Shown here in pieces: positions 44,549-55,051 of a stretch of DNA of 64,000 bases; the first letter of the stretch is position 1; each line of letters opens with the position of its first letter. The notes below the pieces were generated by a model. That model made no database searches. It saw only the letters and a list, made by a program, of their open reading frames with translations, and was not told where the DNA came from. The translations under genes and the position numbers were made by a program. Origin of the DNA: Rhizobium sp. NXC14 (GTDB lineage: Bacteria; Pseudomonadota; Alphaproteobacteria; Rhizobiales; Rhizobiaceae); the NCBI RefSeq assembly GCF_002117485.1, contig NZ_CP021030.1, forward strand, positions 747,001 through 811,000. The letters are read 5' to 3'.

Positions 44549-44592
44549 AAATTGAAGTGCGATTATAGGCCATCCAAACAGGAGGAACATCC

Positions 44593-46089
44593 ATGCGTGA
44601 GATTGGACATTTCATCGGCGGCAAGCAGGTCGCCGGCACCAGCGGCCGCGTCAGCAACGTCTACAATCCGGCGACCGGCGAAGTGCAGGCGACCGTCGCC
44701 CTCGCCAGCGTCGAGGAGCTTCGCGCCGCCGTCGAGAACGCCAAGGCCGCGCAGCCGAAATGGGCTGCCACCAACCCGCAGCGCCGCGCTCGCGTCTTCT
44801 TCAAATTCGTCGAGCTCCTGAACAAGCATATGGACGAACTTGCCGAATTGATTTCGAAAGAACACGGCAAGACGATCGAGGATGCCAAGGGCGACGTCGT
44901 TCGTGGCCTCGAAGTCTGCGAATTCGTATGCGGCATCCCGCATCTCGCCAAGGGTGAGTTCACCGAGGGCGCGGGTCCGGCGATCGACATGTATTCGATC
45001 CGCCAGCCGGTCGGAATCGGCGCCGGCATCACTCCCTTCAATTTCCCCGGCATGATCCCGATGTGGATGTTCGCGCCGGCGATCGCCTGCGGCAATGCCT
45101 TCATCCTGAAGCCCTCCGAGCGCGATCCCTCCCTGCCGATCCGTCTTGCCGAACTGATGATCGAAGCCGGTCTGCCGGCCGGCATCCTCAACGTCGTCAA
45201 CGGCGACAAGGGTGCCGTCGACGCGATCCTCACCGATCCCGATATCGGCGCCGTTTCCTTCGTCGGCTCCACGCCGATCGCCCGCTACGTCTACGGCACG
45301 GCAGCCATGAACGGCAAGCGTGCCCAGTGCTTCGGCGGCGCCAAGAACCACATGATCATCATGCCGGATGCCGATATGGATCAGGCCGTCAACGCGCTGA
45401 TGGGCGCAGGCTATGGTTCGGCCGGCGAGCGCTGCATGGCGATCTCGGTTGCCGTTCCAGTCGGCGAAGAAACCGCCAACCGCCTCGTCGAGAAGCTGAC
45501 GCCGAAGATCGAATCGCTGCGCATCGGCCCCTATACCGACGACAAGGCAGACATGGGCCCGCTCGTCACAAAGGAAGCCTATAACCGCGTTCGCGGCCTT
45601 ATCGACCGTGGCGTCGAGGAAGGCGCCAAGCTCGTGGTCGATGGCCGCGACTTCAAGCTCCAGGGCTATGAAGACGGTTATTTCGTCGGCGGCTGCCTGT
45701 TCGATCACGTCACCCCTGAGATGGACATCTACAAGACCGAGATCTTCGGGCCTGTTCTTTCCGTCGTTCGCGCCCAAAACTATGAGGAAGCGCTGTCGCT
45801 GCCGATGAAGCACGAATATGGCAACGGTGTTGCGATCTACACCCGCGACGGCGACGCCGCCCGCGATTTTGCCTCGCGCATCAATATCGGCATGATCGGC
45901 ATCAACGTTCCGATCCCGGTTCCGCTCGCCTACCACTCCTTCGGCGGCTGGAAGGCCTCGAGCTTCGGCGACCTCAACCAGCACGGCACGGATTCGATCA
46001 AGTTCTGGACGAAGACCAAGACGGTCACCGCGCGCTGGCCCTCCGGCATTAAGAGCGGCGCCGAGTTCGTCATGCCGACCATGAAGTGA
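44593..46089 (+). CDS. mmsA: Methylmalonate-semialdehyde dehydrogenase (CoA-acylating)
   Basis: 498 residues, aldehyde dehydrogenase family. GIGAGITPFNFPGMIPMWM, then the glycine motif VSFVGSTPIARYVYG, and YGSAGERCMAISVAV with the catalytic Cys; the usual general-base Glu is absent, as expected for the CoA-acylating MmsA/IolA branch. It converts methylmalonate semialdehyde to propionyl-CoA in valine breakdown, or malonate semialdehyde to acetyl-CoA in inositol breakdown. AGGAGG lies before the ATG. Ends in a strong terminator. Possibly controlled by the divergent LysR gene. Confidence 0.92.
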   Translation: MREIGHFIGGKQVAGTSGRVSNVYNPATGEVQATVALASVEELRAAVENAKAAQPKWAATNPQRRARVFFKFVELLNKHMDELAELISKEHGKTIEDAKGDVVRGLEVCEFVCGIPHLAKGEFTEGAGPAIDMYSIRQPVGIGAGITPFNFPGMIPMWMFAPAIACGNAFILKPSERDPSLPIRLAELMIEAGLPAGILNVVNGDKGAVDAILTDPDIGAVSFVGSTPIARYVYGTAAMNGKRAQCFGGAKNHMIIMPDADMDQAVNALMGAGYGSAGERCMAISVAVPVGEETANRLVEKLTPKIESLRIGPYTDDKADMGPLVTKEAYNRVRGLIDRGVEEGAKLVVDGRDFKLQGYEDGYFVGGCLFDHVTPEMDIYKTEIFGPVLSVVRAQNYEEALSLPMKHEYGNGVAIYTRDGDAARDFASRINIGMIGINVPIPVPLAYHSFGGWKASSFGDLNQHGTDSIKFWTKTKTVTARWPSGIKSGAEFVMPTMK

Positions 46090-46114
46090 TCTGCGCGACA
46101 GATCGATCTGCAAT

Positions 46115-46143
46115 GCGGGGGCCTTTCGGCCCCCGTTTCATTT
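46115..46143 (+). terminator. Rho-independent terminator after mmsA
   Basis: GGGGGCC pairs with GGCCCCC across a TTTC loop (extending to a CGGGGG/CCCCCG stem), followed by GTTTCATTT, a weak T-rich tail. Confidence 0.75.
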
Positions 46144-46220
46144 GAGCGTTGGCAGGCCATTCCGGCTTATAACCAGACGATCGGAGCAGGATTGACGTCG
46201 CGGCAAATGGCCTCATAAGC

Positions 46221-46235
46221 TGAATGCGAATTTCA
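46221..46235. promoter_or_regulatory. IRO-type box (RirA site) in the rirA promoter
   Basis: TGAATGCGAATTTCA has the form TGA-N9-TCA, the iron-responsive operator consensus reported for RirA-regulated genes of Rhizobium. It lies about 70 bases before the rirA start, consistent with autoregulation. Confidence 0.6.
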
Positions 46236-46238
46236 TAT

Positions 46239-46255
46239 TTTGGAATTGTTCAAAA
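46239..46255. promoter_or_regulatory. ICE-like box (Irr site) in the rirA promoter
   Basis: TTTGGAATTGTTCAAAA matches the iron control element TTTAGAA-N3-TTCTAAA at 12 of 14 fixed positions and keeps the symmetry of both mismatches. Irr represses rirA under low iron in Agrobacterium, so the site fits known biology. It lies three bases from the IRO-type box. Confidence 0.6.
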
Positions 46256-46305
46256 CTGCCAAACCGCCTATATACGTCTGAACTAGCACGAGTCAGGAGA
46301 TCGGC

Positions 46306-46788
46306 ATGCGGTTGACGAAGCAGACCAACTATGCGGTTCGCATGTTGATGTATTGTGCTGCCAACGAAGGGCAGCTGAGCCGGATTCCGGAAATTGCCAA
46401 GGCCTACGGGGTTTCCGAACTCTTTCTTTTCAAGATCCTGCAGCCGCTGAACAAGGCGGGTCTGGTCGAAACCGTGCGGGGCCGTAACGGCGGCGTGCGT
46501 TTGGGCAAGCCGGCGCCCGAGATCACGCTCTTCGATGTCGTGCGGGTCACGGAAGACAGTTTCGCCATGGCCGAATGCTTCGAAGACGACGGCATGGTCG
46601 AATGCCCGCTGGTCGACAGCTGTGGCTTGAACTCGGCGCTTCGCAAGGCGTTGAACGCCTTCTTCGGCGTGCTTTCGGAATACTCGATCGACGACCTCGT
46701 CAAAGCCCGTCCTCAGATCAATTTCCTCCTGGGAATTACCGGCGAGCAGCACTACCGCAAGCCGGCGGCCGTTGCCCCCGCCGCCTAA
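46306..46788 (+). CDS. rirA: Iron-responsive regulator RirA (Rrf2 family)
   Basis: 160 residues. MRLTKQTNYAVRMLMYCAAN and VSELFLFKILQPLNKAGLVE make the Rrf2 winged helix; GRNGGVRLGKPAPEITLFDV is the wing. Three cysteines at 91, 100 and 106 (AECFEDDGMVECPLVDSCGL) can ligate an Fe-S cluster. RirA represses iron-uptake genes when iron is sufficient and is the main iron regulator of Rhizobium in place of Fur. AGGAG lies upstream of ATG. Its promoter has IRO-like and ICE-like boxes; a terminator follows. IscR is the closest alternative, but the sequence and length are RirA-like. Confidence 0.92.
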   Translation: MRLTKQTNYAVRMLMYCAANEGQLSRIPEIAKAYGVSELFLFKILQPLNKAGLVETVRGRNGGVRLGKPAPEITLFDVVRVTEDSFAMAECFEDDGMVECPLVDSCGLNSALRKALNAFFGVLSEYSIDDLVKARPQINFLLGITGEQHYRKPAAVAPAA

Positions 46789-46813
46789 TTTCAAGAAACA
46801 GGTCTGACTTATG

Positions 46814-46847
46814 AAACCGCGGTTGCCTCGGCGATCGCGGTTTTTGT
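46814..46847 (+). terminator. Rho-independent terminator after rirA
   Basis: AAACCGCG (46814-46821) pairs with CGCGGTTT (46836-46843); the intervening GTTGCC/GGCGAT can also pair, and TTTTTGTTT follows. Confidence 0.78.
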
Positions 46848-47121
46848 TTGCGCCATCCGCTTGCACATAAGGGTGCTGAAATGTCCAACATGCGCTGCTG
46901 AGAGGGCGCAATTATCCAAAATGCGACGAAATCCCGGACATTTTTGTCCGAATATTTCCGAATAAGGCTGATTTTTGACCAAAAATTTCTAAAATTGTCC
47001 AGCTGGAAAAATTTTCTCCGTAGGCCGTTGCTTTCAGTAGATAAATGTCGTTCCATCGACCGTCGATCGGGATGCCTACGGGTCTCCAGACATCAAAAAA
47101 GAACAACCGGGAAACAATATT
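46848..47121. promoter_or_regulatory. dppA upstream region with a perfect hairpin
   Basis: Contains the perfect inverted repeat CGGACA-TTTT-TGTCCG at 46935-46950, in an A/T-rich stretch, about 170 bases before dppA. It may be an operator or part of the leader of the dpp mRNA. No IRO or ICE box was seen here. Confidence 0.4.
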
Positions 47122-48717
47122 ATGAAAAAGATCTCTGTCATGCTGGCAGCGACGGCCCTGATTTCGGTCATGGCGACGTCCGCCTGGTCCAAGACCCTTG
47201 TTTATTGCTCCGAGGGTTCGCCGGAAGGCTTCGACCCGAGCCTCTATACGGCAGGCACGACCTTCGACGCGTCCTCGCGCACCGTCTACAGCCGCCTCGT
47301 CGAATTCAAGCATGGCGGCACCGAGATCGAGCCTGGTTTGGCCGACAGCTGGAGCGTTTCCGACGACGGCAAGGAATACACTTTCAAGCTTCATCCCGGC
47401 GTCAAGTTCCAGACCACCGACTTCTTCACCCCGACGCGCGATTTCAATGCCGACGACGTCGTGTTCTCCTTCGAGCGCCAGCTGAAGTCCGACAATCCGT
47501 GGAACAAGTATGTCGAGGGCGGTTCTTACGAATACGCCGCCGGCATGGGCTTCCCGGAACTGATCAAGTCGGTCGAGAAGGTCGATGACCTTACGGTAAA
47601 GTTCACGCTCAACCATCCCGAAGCGCCGTTCCTGGCCGACCTCGCCATGGACTTCGCTTCCATCATGTCCAAGGAATATGCCGACAAGCTTGCCGCCGAC
47701 GGCAAGATGGCGCAGCTGAACCAGCAGCCGCTCGGCACCGGCCCCTACACCTTCGTCGCCTATCAGCCGGATGCCGTCATCCGCTACAAGGCGAACGAGA
47801 CCTATTTCAAGGGCAAGGAAAAGATCGACGATCTGGTTTTCGCCATCACTTCTGACGCTGCCGTGCGCGCTCAGAAGCTGAAGGCCGGCGAATGCCACCT
47901 GATCCCTTATCCGAATGCCGCCGATGTTCCCGAACTGAAGAAGGATGAAAATCTGACCGTCCTGGAGCAGCCCGGCCTCAACGTCAGCTACCTTGCCTAC
48001 AACACGCAGATGGCGCCCTTCGACAAGCCGGAAGTTCGCCGCGCACTGAATTCGGCGATCAACAAGCAGGCGATCGTCGACGCGGTCTTCCAGGGTGCGG
48101 CCACCGTTGCCAAGAACCCGATCCCGCCGACCATGTGGTCTTATAACGACGCCGTTCAGGACGAGAAGTACGATCCGGACGCAGCCAAGAAGGCTCTGGC
48201 CGCTGCCGGCGTCAAGGATCTCAGCATGAAGGTCTGGGCGATGCCGGTATCGCGCCCCTACATGCTGAATGCCCGCCGCGCTGCCGAACTGATCCAGGCC
48301 GACTTCGCCAAGATCGGCGTCAAGGTCGAGATCGTCACGCATGAATGGGCCGAGTACCTGAAGCTCTCTTCCGACGTGAAGCGCGATGGCGCCGTCATTC
48401 TCGGCTGGACAGGTGACAATGGCGATCCCGACAACTTCATGGATACGCTGCTCGGCTGCGATGCCGTCGGCGGCAACAACCGTGCCCAGTGGTGCAACAA
48501 GGAATACGACGACCTCATGACCAAGGCGAAGCTGACCGCCGATGTCGGCGAGCGCACCAAGGCCTATGAGCAGGCGCAGCTGATCTTCAAGAAGGAAGCC
48601 CCCTGGGCAACCCTCGACCATTCGCTCGTCTTCGTTCCGATGAGCAAGAAGGTCTCGGGCTTCAAGATGGACCCGCTCGGCATTCACCGTTTCGACGGCG
48701 TCGACGTATCCGAATAA
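47122..48717 (+). CDS. dppA: Dipeptide ABC transporter, substrate-binding protein
   Basis: 531 residues. Signal peptide of about 23 residues (MLAATALISVMATSAWS), then TLVYCSEGSPEGFDPSLYTA, EPGLADSWSVSDDGKEYTFK and FKMDPLGIHRFDGVD, typical of SBP_bac_5 dipeptide binders close to E. coli DppA. It binds dipeptides (and, in R. leguminosarum, delta-aminolevulinic acid) in the periplasm and hands them to DppBC. First gene of a five-gene operon, dppABCDF. Confidence 0.93.
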   Translation: MKKISVMLAATALISVMATSAWSKTLVYCSEGSPEGFDPSLYTAGTTFDASSRTVYSRLVEFKHGGTEIEPGLADSWSVSDDGKEYTFKLHPGVKFQTTDFFTPTRDFNADDVVFSFERQLKSDNPWNKYVEGGSYEYAAGMGFPELIKSVEKVDDLTVKFTLNHPEAPFLADLAMDFASIMSKEYADKLAADGKMAQLNQQPLGTGPYTFVAYQPDAVIRYKANETYFKGKEKIDDLVFAITSDAAVRAQKLKAGECHLIPYPNAADVPELKKDENLTVLEQPGLNVSYLAYNTQMAPFDKPEVRRALNSAINKQAIVDAVFQGAATVAKNPIPPTMWSYNDAVQDEKYDPDAAKKALAAAGVKDLSMKVWAMPVSRPYMLNARRAAELIQADFAKIGVKVEIVTHEWAEYLKLSSDVKRDGAVILGWTGDNGDPDNFMDTLLGCDAVGGNNRAQWCNKEYDDLMTKAKLTADVGERTKAYEQAQLIFKKEAPWATLDHSLVFVPMSKKVSGFKMDPLGIHRFDGVDVSE

Positions 48718-48803
48718 CAAGAATAATGTAAGAATGCCCGGCATAGCTGGGCGCAGCCGGCGGTCAGGGCCTCCTGACCGCCGGAAACTATTGGACATCT
48801 GCC

Positions 48804-49808
48804 ATGTTGCGTTTTTTTATCGGCCGCCTTGCGGTGCTGATCCCGACATTTCTCGGCGTTTCCCTGATTGCCTTCTCGTTCATCCGCCTGCTGCCCGGAG
48901 ATCCCGTCATGCTGCTCTCGGGCGAACGCGTGATGGCGCCGGAGCGGCACGCCCAGATCATGCACGATCTCGGTTTCGACCGGCCCATGTATATGCAGTA
49001 TTTCGACTATCTCGGAAAAGTGCTGCAGGGCGATCTCGGCACCTCGATCGTCACCAAGCGGCCCGTTCTCGGCGAATTCCTGACATTGTTTCCGGCAACG
49101 CTGGAACTGTCCTTCTGCGCCATCATCCTTGCGGTCTGTCTTGGCGTGCCCGCCGGCGTCTTTGCCGCCGTCAAGCGCGGCACGTGGTTCGATCAGAGCG
49201 TGATGGGCGTCGCCCTCGTCGGTTATTCCATGCCGATTTTCTGGTGGGGTCTGCTGCTCATCATATTCTTCTCCGGCTATCTCGGCTGGACCCCGGTATC
49301 GGGCCGCATTTCGCTGATGTATTTCTTCAAGCCGGTGACCGGCTTCATGCTGATCGACAGCCTGCTGTCAGGTCAGAAAGGGGCCTTTGCTTCGGCCGTC
49401 AGCTATCTCATCCTGCCGACCATCGTGCTGGCGACCATCCCGCTCGCCGTCATCGCCCGCCAGACGCGCTCGGCCATGCTCGAGGTTCTCGGCGAGGATT
49501 ATGTCCGCACCGCGCGCTCGAAAGGTTTGAAGCCGCTGCGCGTCGTCGGCGTGCATGCACTGCGCAATGCAATGATTCCCGTCATCACCACGATTGGCCT
49601 GCAGATCGGTGTCCTTCTTGCAGGCGCCATCCTCACCGAGACGATCTTCTCCTGGCCGGGCATCGGCAAATGGATGGTCGATTCGGTGTTCAAGCGTGAT
49701 TATGCGGTGGTCCAGGGCGGCCTTCTCCTGATCGCCGGCGTCATCATGCTGGTCAATCTGATTGTTGACGTCCTCTACGGCTTCATCAATCCGCGCATTC
49801 GTCACTAG
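48804..49808 (+). CDS. dppB: Dipeptide ABC transporter, permease DppB
   Basis: 334 residues with about six membrane segments. MLRFFIGRLAVLIPTFLGVS at the start and the cytoplasmic EDYVRTARSKGLKPLRVVGV loop (EAA motif contacting the ATPases) are standard for DppB/OppB. It forms the inner-membrane channel with DppC. 86 bases after dppA and 9 before dppC. Confidence 0.93.
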   Translation: MLRFFIGRLAVLIPTFLGVSLIAFSFIRLLPGDPVMLLSGERVMAPERHAQIMHDLGFDRPMYMQYFDYLGKVLQGDLGTSIVTKRPVLGEFLTLFPATLELSFCAIILAVCLGVPAGVFAAVKRGTWFDQSVMGVALVGYSMPIFWWGLLLIIFFSGYLGWTPVSGRISLMYFFKPVTGFMLIDSLLSGQKGAFASAVSYLILPTIVLATIPLAVIARQTRSAMLEVLGEDYVRTARSKGLKPLRVVGVHALRNAMIPVITTIGLQIGVLLAGAILTETIFSWPGIGKWMVDSVFKRDYAVVQGGLLLIAGVIMLVNLIVDVLYGFINPRIRH

Positions 49809-49817
49809 GAGCGGTCC

Positions 49818-50704
<887 letters not shown>

Positions 50705-50708
<4 letters not shown>

Positions 50709-51720
50709 TGCCGCTCCTCGAAATCGAAAATCTGACCGTCGAATTCCAGACGTCCTCCGGTCTTTTCCGCGCCGTCGACGGCGTGTCGCTCACCTGCGAC
50801 AAGGGTGAGATCCTCTCTGTCGTCGGTGAATCCGGCTCCGGCAAATCCGTCGCCATGCTGGCCCTGATGGGGCTGCTGCCGTGGACGGCGAGGATCACCG
50901 CCGACCGCATGCAGTTCGACGGCAAGGATCTGCGCGGCATCTCCGGCCGCCAGCGCCGCCGGATCGTCGGCAAGGAGATGGCGATGATCTTCCAGGAGCC
51001 GATGTCGAGCCTGAACCCGTGCTTCACCGTCGGTTTCCAGCTCGGCGAGACCCTGCGCGTCCATATGGGCCTCAACCGGAAGGAGCGCCGCGAACGGTCG
51101 ATCGAACTCCTAAGCCTCGTCGGCATTCCAGCCCCCGAAGACCGCCTGTCGAACTTCCCGCATCAGATGTCGGGCGGCATGAGCCAGCGTGTCATGATCG
51201 CCATGGCGCTCGCCTGCAATCCGAAGCTCCTGATCGCCGACGAGCCGACGACCGCACTCGACGTGACGATCCAGGCGCAGATCCTCGATCTGCTCGTGCG
51301 CCTGCAGAAGGAGCAGGGCATGGCGCTGGTGCTGATCACTCACGACATGGGTGTCGTCGCCGAAACCGCCGAGCGCGTGCAGGTGCAATATGCCGGTCAG
51401 AAGGTCGAGGAGCAGCCGGTGAAGGCGCTGTTCCGAGATCCACACCATCCCTATACGGCAGCCCTGCTTGCCGCCTTGCCTGAGCGCGCCGAAGTCGGCC
51501 AGCGCCTTCCCTCTATCGCCGGCGTCGTTCCCGGCCAGCATGGCCGCCCGACGGGCTGTCTGTTCGCTCCTCGCTGCGGCTATGCCACCGTCGAATGCGA
51601 ACGCGGCGTCGTGCGCCAGGGGCCTGAACTCGGACGGGCGCTGTGCAACTATCCACTGAAGGACGGAAAGCCGCTGGGCCATCCCGGTGTCATGCGCGTT
51701 GAAACTGCAGGAGACCTGGT

Positions 51721-51724
<4 letters not shown>
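50705..51724 (+). CDS. dppD: Dipeptide ABC transporter, ATPase DppD
   Basis: 339 residues. Walker [10 protein letters not shown]-loop [12 protein letters not shown], signature [15 protein letters not shown], Walker [13 protein letters not shown] and H-loop ITHDMG. The C-terminal oligopeptide-transporter extension has [10 protein letters not shown], with cysteines of the Fe-S-binding-like motif common to OppD/DppD. Drives dipeptide import with DppF. Confidence 0.94.
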
Positions 51725-52674
<950 letters not shown>

Positions 52675-52701
52675 GCGGGAAACCGCCGTTTGAGAGGAAA
52701 C

Positions 52702-53241
52702 ATGCAGGACGATCGGATCAACAAACCTCATGCGATCATCGTCATGGGGGTCAGCGGCTGCGGTAAGTCCTCGGTCGGCGAGAAACTCGCCGAGGCCTTG
52801 CACCTCCACTTCGTTGAAGGTGATGCGCTTCATCCGGCTTCCAATGTGGAGAAGATGTCGGAGGGCATTCCGTTGACTGATGAGGATCGGATGCCCTGGC
52901 TCGACCTGATCGGCAAACGCATGCAGGCATCGCTGGACAAAGGAGAAGGCATCATCGTCTCCTGTTCGGCGCTGAAGCGCATCTATCGCGACAGGCTGAG
53001 GGCTGCTGCCGGCGGCAATCTGCTCTTTGTCTACCTCGAAGGATCGAAGGCGCTGCTGACCAAGCGCATGGGCGAGCGCAAGGGGCATTTCATGCCGGTT
53101 TCGTTGCTCGAAAGTCAGCTGGCGACGCTCGAGGTGCCGACAGGCGAATCCGGTGTCGTCACCGTCGATATCGGCGACACCATCGAAGGCATTGCGGCAA
53201 CGGCCCTCAGGGGTCTCTCCACCCTCGGTGTTATGGCCTGA
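52702..53241 (+). CDS. gntK: Gluconokinase
   Basis: 179 residues from ATG 52702, preceded by GAGAGG; the open frame extends 12 bases upstream to a TTG that is less likely. IIVMGVSGCGKSSVGEKLAE is the Walker A, then FVEGDALHPASNVEKMSEGI, MPWLDLIGKRM and VSCSALKRIYRDRLR are near-invariant in GntK. It phosphorylates D-gluconate to 6-phosphogluconate for the Entner-Doudoroff and pentose phosphate pathways. It is not functionally linked to dpp, so co-transcription, if any, is a rhizobial peculiarity. Convergent with dadA, overlapping it by 11 bases. Confidence 0.92.
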   Translation: MQDDRINKPHAIIVMGVSGCGKSSVGEKLAEALHLHFVEGDALHPASNVEKMSEGIPLTDEDRMPWLDLIGKRMQASLDKGEGIIVSCSALKRIYRDRLRAAAGGNLLFVYLEGSKALLTKRMGERKGHFMPVSLLESQLATLEVPTGESGVVTVDIGDTIEGIAATALRGLSTLGVMA

Positions 53242-54478
53242 AGCGCTGCGGCGAGTAGGCCGAAATATCGATGAACGGCGTCTCGCCGGTGATGAGTTCC
53301 GCAAGCACGCGGCCGGTCACCGGCCCGAGCGTCAGCCCATGATGGGCGTGTCCGAAGGCGAACCATAGCCCCTGATGGCGCGGCGCCTTGCCGATGACCG
53401 GCATCATGTCTGATGTGCAGGGGCGCGCGCCCATCCATGGTTCGGGATCGAGCCTTCCTCCGAGAGGAAAAATGGTACGCGCCACGGCTTCGGCCCGGTC
53501 GAGCTGCACCGGCGTCTTCGGTGCGTCAAGCCTTGCGAACTCCGCCCCGGTCGTCAGGCGGATGCCTCGGTTCATCGGCGCCAGCAAATAACCGCGTTCG
53601 GCATCGAGGATCCAGTTGTTGAGCATGGCATTGCCCTTGGCGGCATAATGCATGTGATAGCCGCGCTTGACGCCGAGCGGAAAGGAATAGCCGAGCCGGC
53701 GCGTCGCGACGGCTGCCCAGGGGCCGAGCGCCAGGACCGCGTCCTCCGCTTCGAGCGGGCCCTCGCTGGTCATCATCTTCCAGCCACTGCCGAACTGGCC
53801 GAGCGAAGCGGCATCGCCCGTGACGAAGCGCCCGCCGAGGCTTTCGAAATAGCGGCGATAGGCTGCTGTCAGCGCATGCGGATCGAGCACCGACCAGGGA
53901 TCGCGCCAGCGGATACCGCCCGCAAAAGGGACGGTAATATCGGGTTCCATGCGGGCGATATCGGCCGACGTCAGACTGTCATAGGTCACGCCGAATTCGC
54001 TCTGCCAAAGCGCGGCCTCGGCGAGGGCCTCGTCGCGCATCGTCTCGGTCCGGAAGATCTTCACCCAACCGTCCTTGCGGATCAGCGCCTGTGCCTGCGA
54101 GGCCTCGATCAGGTCCTTGTGCTCGGCAACCGAGTTTACGATCAGCGGTGCATAAGCCCGTGTGATGACCGCGTGGCGCCGGGCATTCGAATTCCACCAG
54201 TAACGGGCAAGGAACGCGAGCTGGCTAGGCAAGGCACTGAGATGATAATGGGCATCGATTTCGTTGTTGAGTGCATAACGCAGCAACATGCCGAGCTGCT
54301 GGGGGAAGCCGTAAGGCGCAACCCCTTCGCGCTGGATCAGGCCGGCATTGCCGAAGGAGGTCTCGCTGCCCGGATCCTTGCGGTCGATCAGCGTCACCTG
54401 CCGGCCGCGCCGCTGAAGATGTATTGCGGTGGACACCCCGACGATACCGGCGCCAAGCACGATTGCGTTCTTCGTCAT
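53231..54478 (-). CDS. dadA: D-amino acid dehydrogenase (DadA-like FAD oxidoreductase)
   Basis: 415 residues. VLGAGIVGVSTAIHLQRRG is the FAD-binding dinucleotide fold, followed by TLIDRKDPGSETSFGNAG as in the DAO family. Late DMMPVIGKAPRHQGLWFAFG and GHAHHGLTLGP are typical of DadA. It deaminates D-amino acids (often D-Ala) to keto acids, passing electrons to the respiratory chain at the membrane. No dadX racemase gene is nearby. Substrate could differ from D-Ala. Confidence 0.85.
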   Translation of the reverse strand: MTKNAIVLGAGIVGVSTAIHLQRRGRQVTLIDRKDPGSETSFGNAGLIQREGVAPYGFPQQLGMLLRYALNNEIDAHYHLSALPSQLAFLARYWWNSNARRHAVITRAYAPLIVNSVAEHKDLIEASQAQALIRKDGWVKIFRTETMRDEALAEAALWQSEFGVTYDSLTSADIARMEPDITVPFAGGIRWRDPWSVLDPHALTAAYRRYFESLGGRFVTGDAASLGQFGSGWKMMTSEGPLEAEDAVLALGPWAAVATRRLGYSFPLGVKRGYHMHYAAKGNAMLNNWILDAERGYLLAPMNRGIRLTTGAEFARLDAPKTPVQLDRAEAVARTIFPLGGRLDPEPWMGARPCTSDMMPVIGKAPRHQGLWFAFGHAHHGLTLGPVTGRVLAELITGETPFIDISAYSPQRFRP

Positions 54479-54550
54479 TCCCCTGCATTCCGCATTGTCA
54501 TATGTTGAAAATGCCCCTGCCGATCCCGCGGCGCAAACGAAAAATTGTAT

Positions 54551-55051
54551 TTATTTCAAAATCATTGCGCTTTCCAATGCGGCATTTTCGGCCTTTACGC
54601 GCACATGCAGGATGGCGGCATTGAAAAGCGAGAAGACGATCGCATAGGCGGGCAGGCCGAAGGCAAAGGGAAGAGCGGCAATCTCGCCGATGACGATCGC
54701 ATAGTTCGGATGCCGGAGGAGGCGATAGGGTCCCGATTTCACCAGCGGCGCGCCGGGCAGGACGATGATGCGTGTCGTCCAGCGGTCCTTCAGCGTTGCC
54801 AGCACCCAGAGCCGCAGCCCCTGTAGTCCGATGAACAGCAGAAACCAGAAGGGTTGAACCTGCCTACCCGGCGCCAGCAGCCAAAGGCCGATGATCCAGG
54901 CGGCATGCAGCGCCACCATGACGGGATAGTGCTCCGTGGCGACTTCCCTGCCGCCTCTGACGAGAAGTGCAGCAGTGTTGCGCCGGGCGAGCATGAGCTC
55001 GCCCAACCGCTGCAGCGTCACGAATGTCAGGAGCGCTATCGACGGCCACAT
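54551..55051 (-). CDS. Isoprenylcysteine carboxyl methyltransferase-like membrane protein
   Basis: 166 residues from ATG 55051 (a longer frame upstream only shadows the polyketide synthase gene). Four to five membrane segments; SGPYRLLRHPNYAIVIGEI is the hallmark SAM-binding motif (RHPxY) of the ICMT/PEMT family. The ATG shares one base with the stop of the type III polyketide synthase gene (TGATG). In Bacillus the equivalent BpsB methylates alkylpyrones made by the BpsA synthase, so the same role is likely here. Confidence 0.82.
   Translation of the reverse strand: MWPSIALLTFVTLQRLGELMLARRNTAALLVRGGREVATEHYPVMVALHAAWIIGLWLLAPGRQVQPFWFLLFIGLQGLRLWVLATLKDRWTTRIIVLPGAPLVKSGPYRLLRHPNYAIVIGEIAALPFAFGLPAYAIVFSLFNAAILHVRVKAENAALESAMILK

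Noticed and set aside
44563..46113. Minus-strand frame of 516 codons opposite mmsA
   Set aside because: Shadow of mmsA, which has complete aldehyde dehydrogenase motifs.
46912..48798. Minus-strand frame of 628 codons opposite dppA
   Set aside because: Shadow of the clearly coding dppA; no domain on the minus strand.
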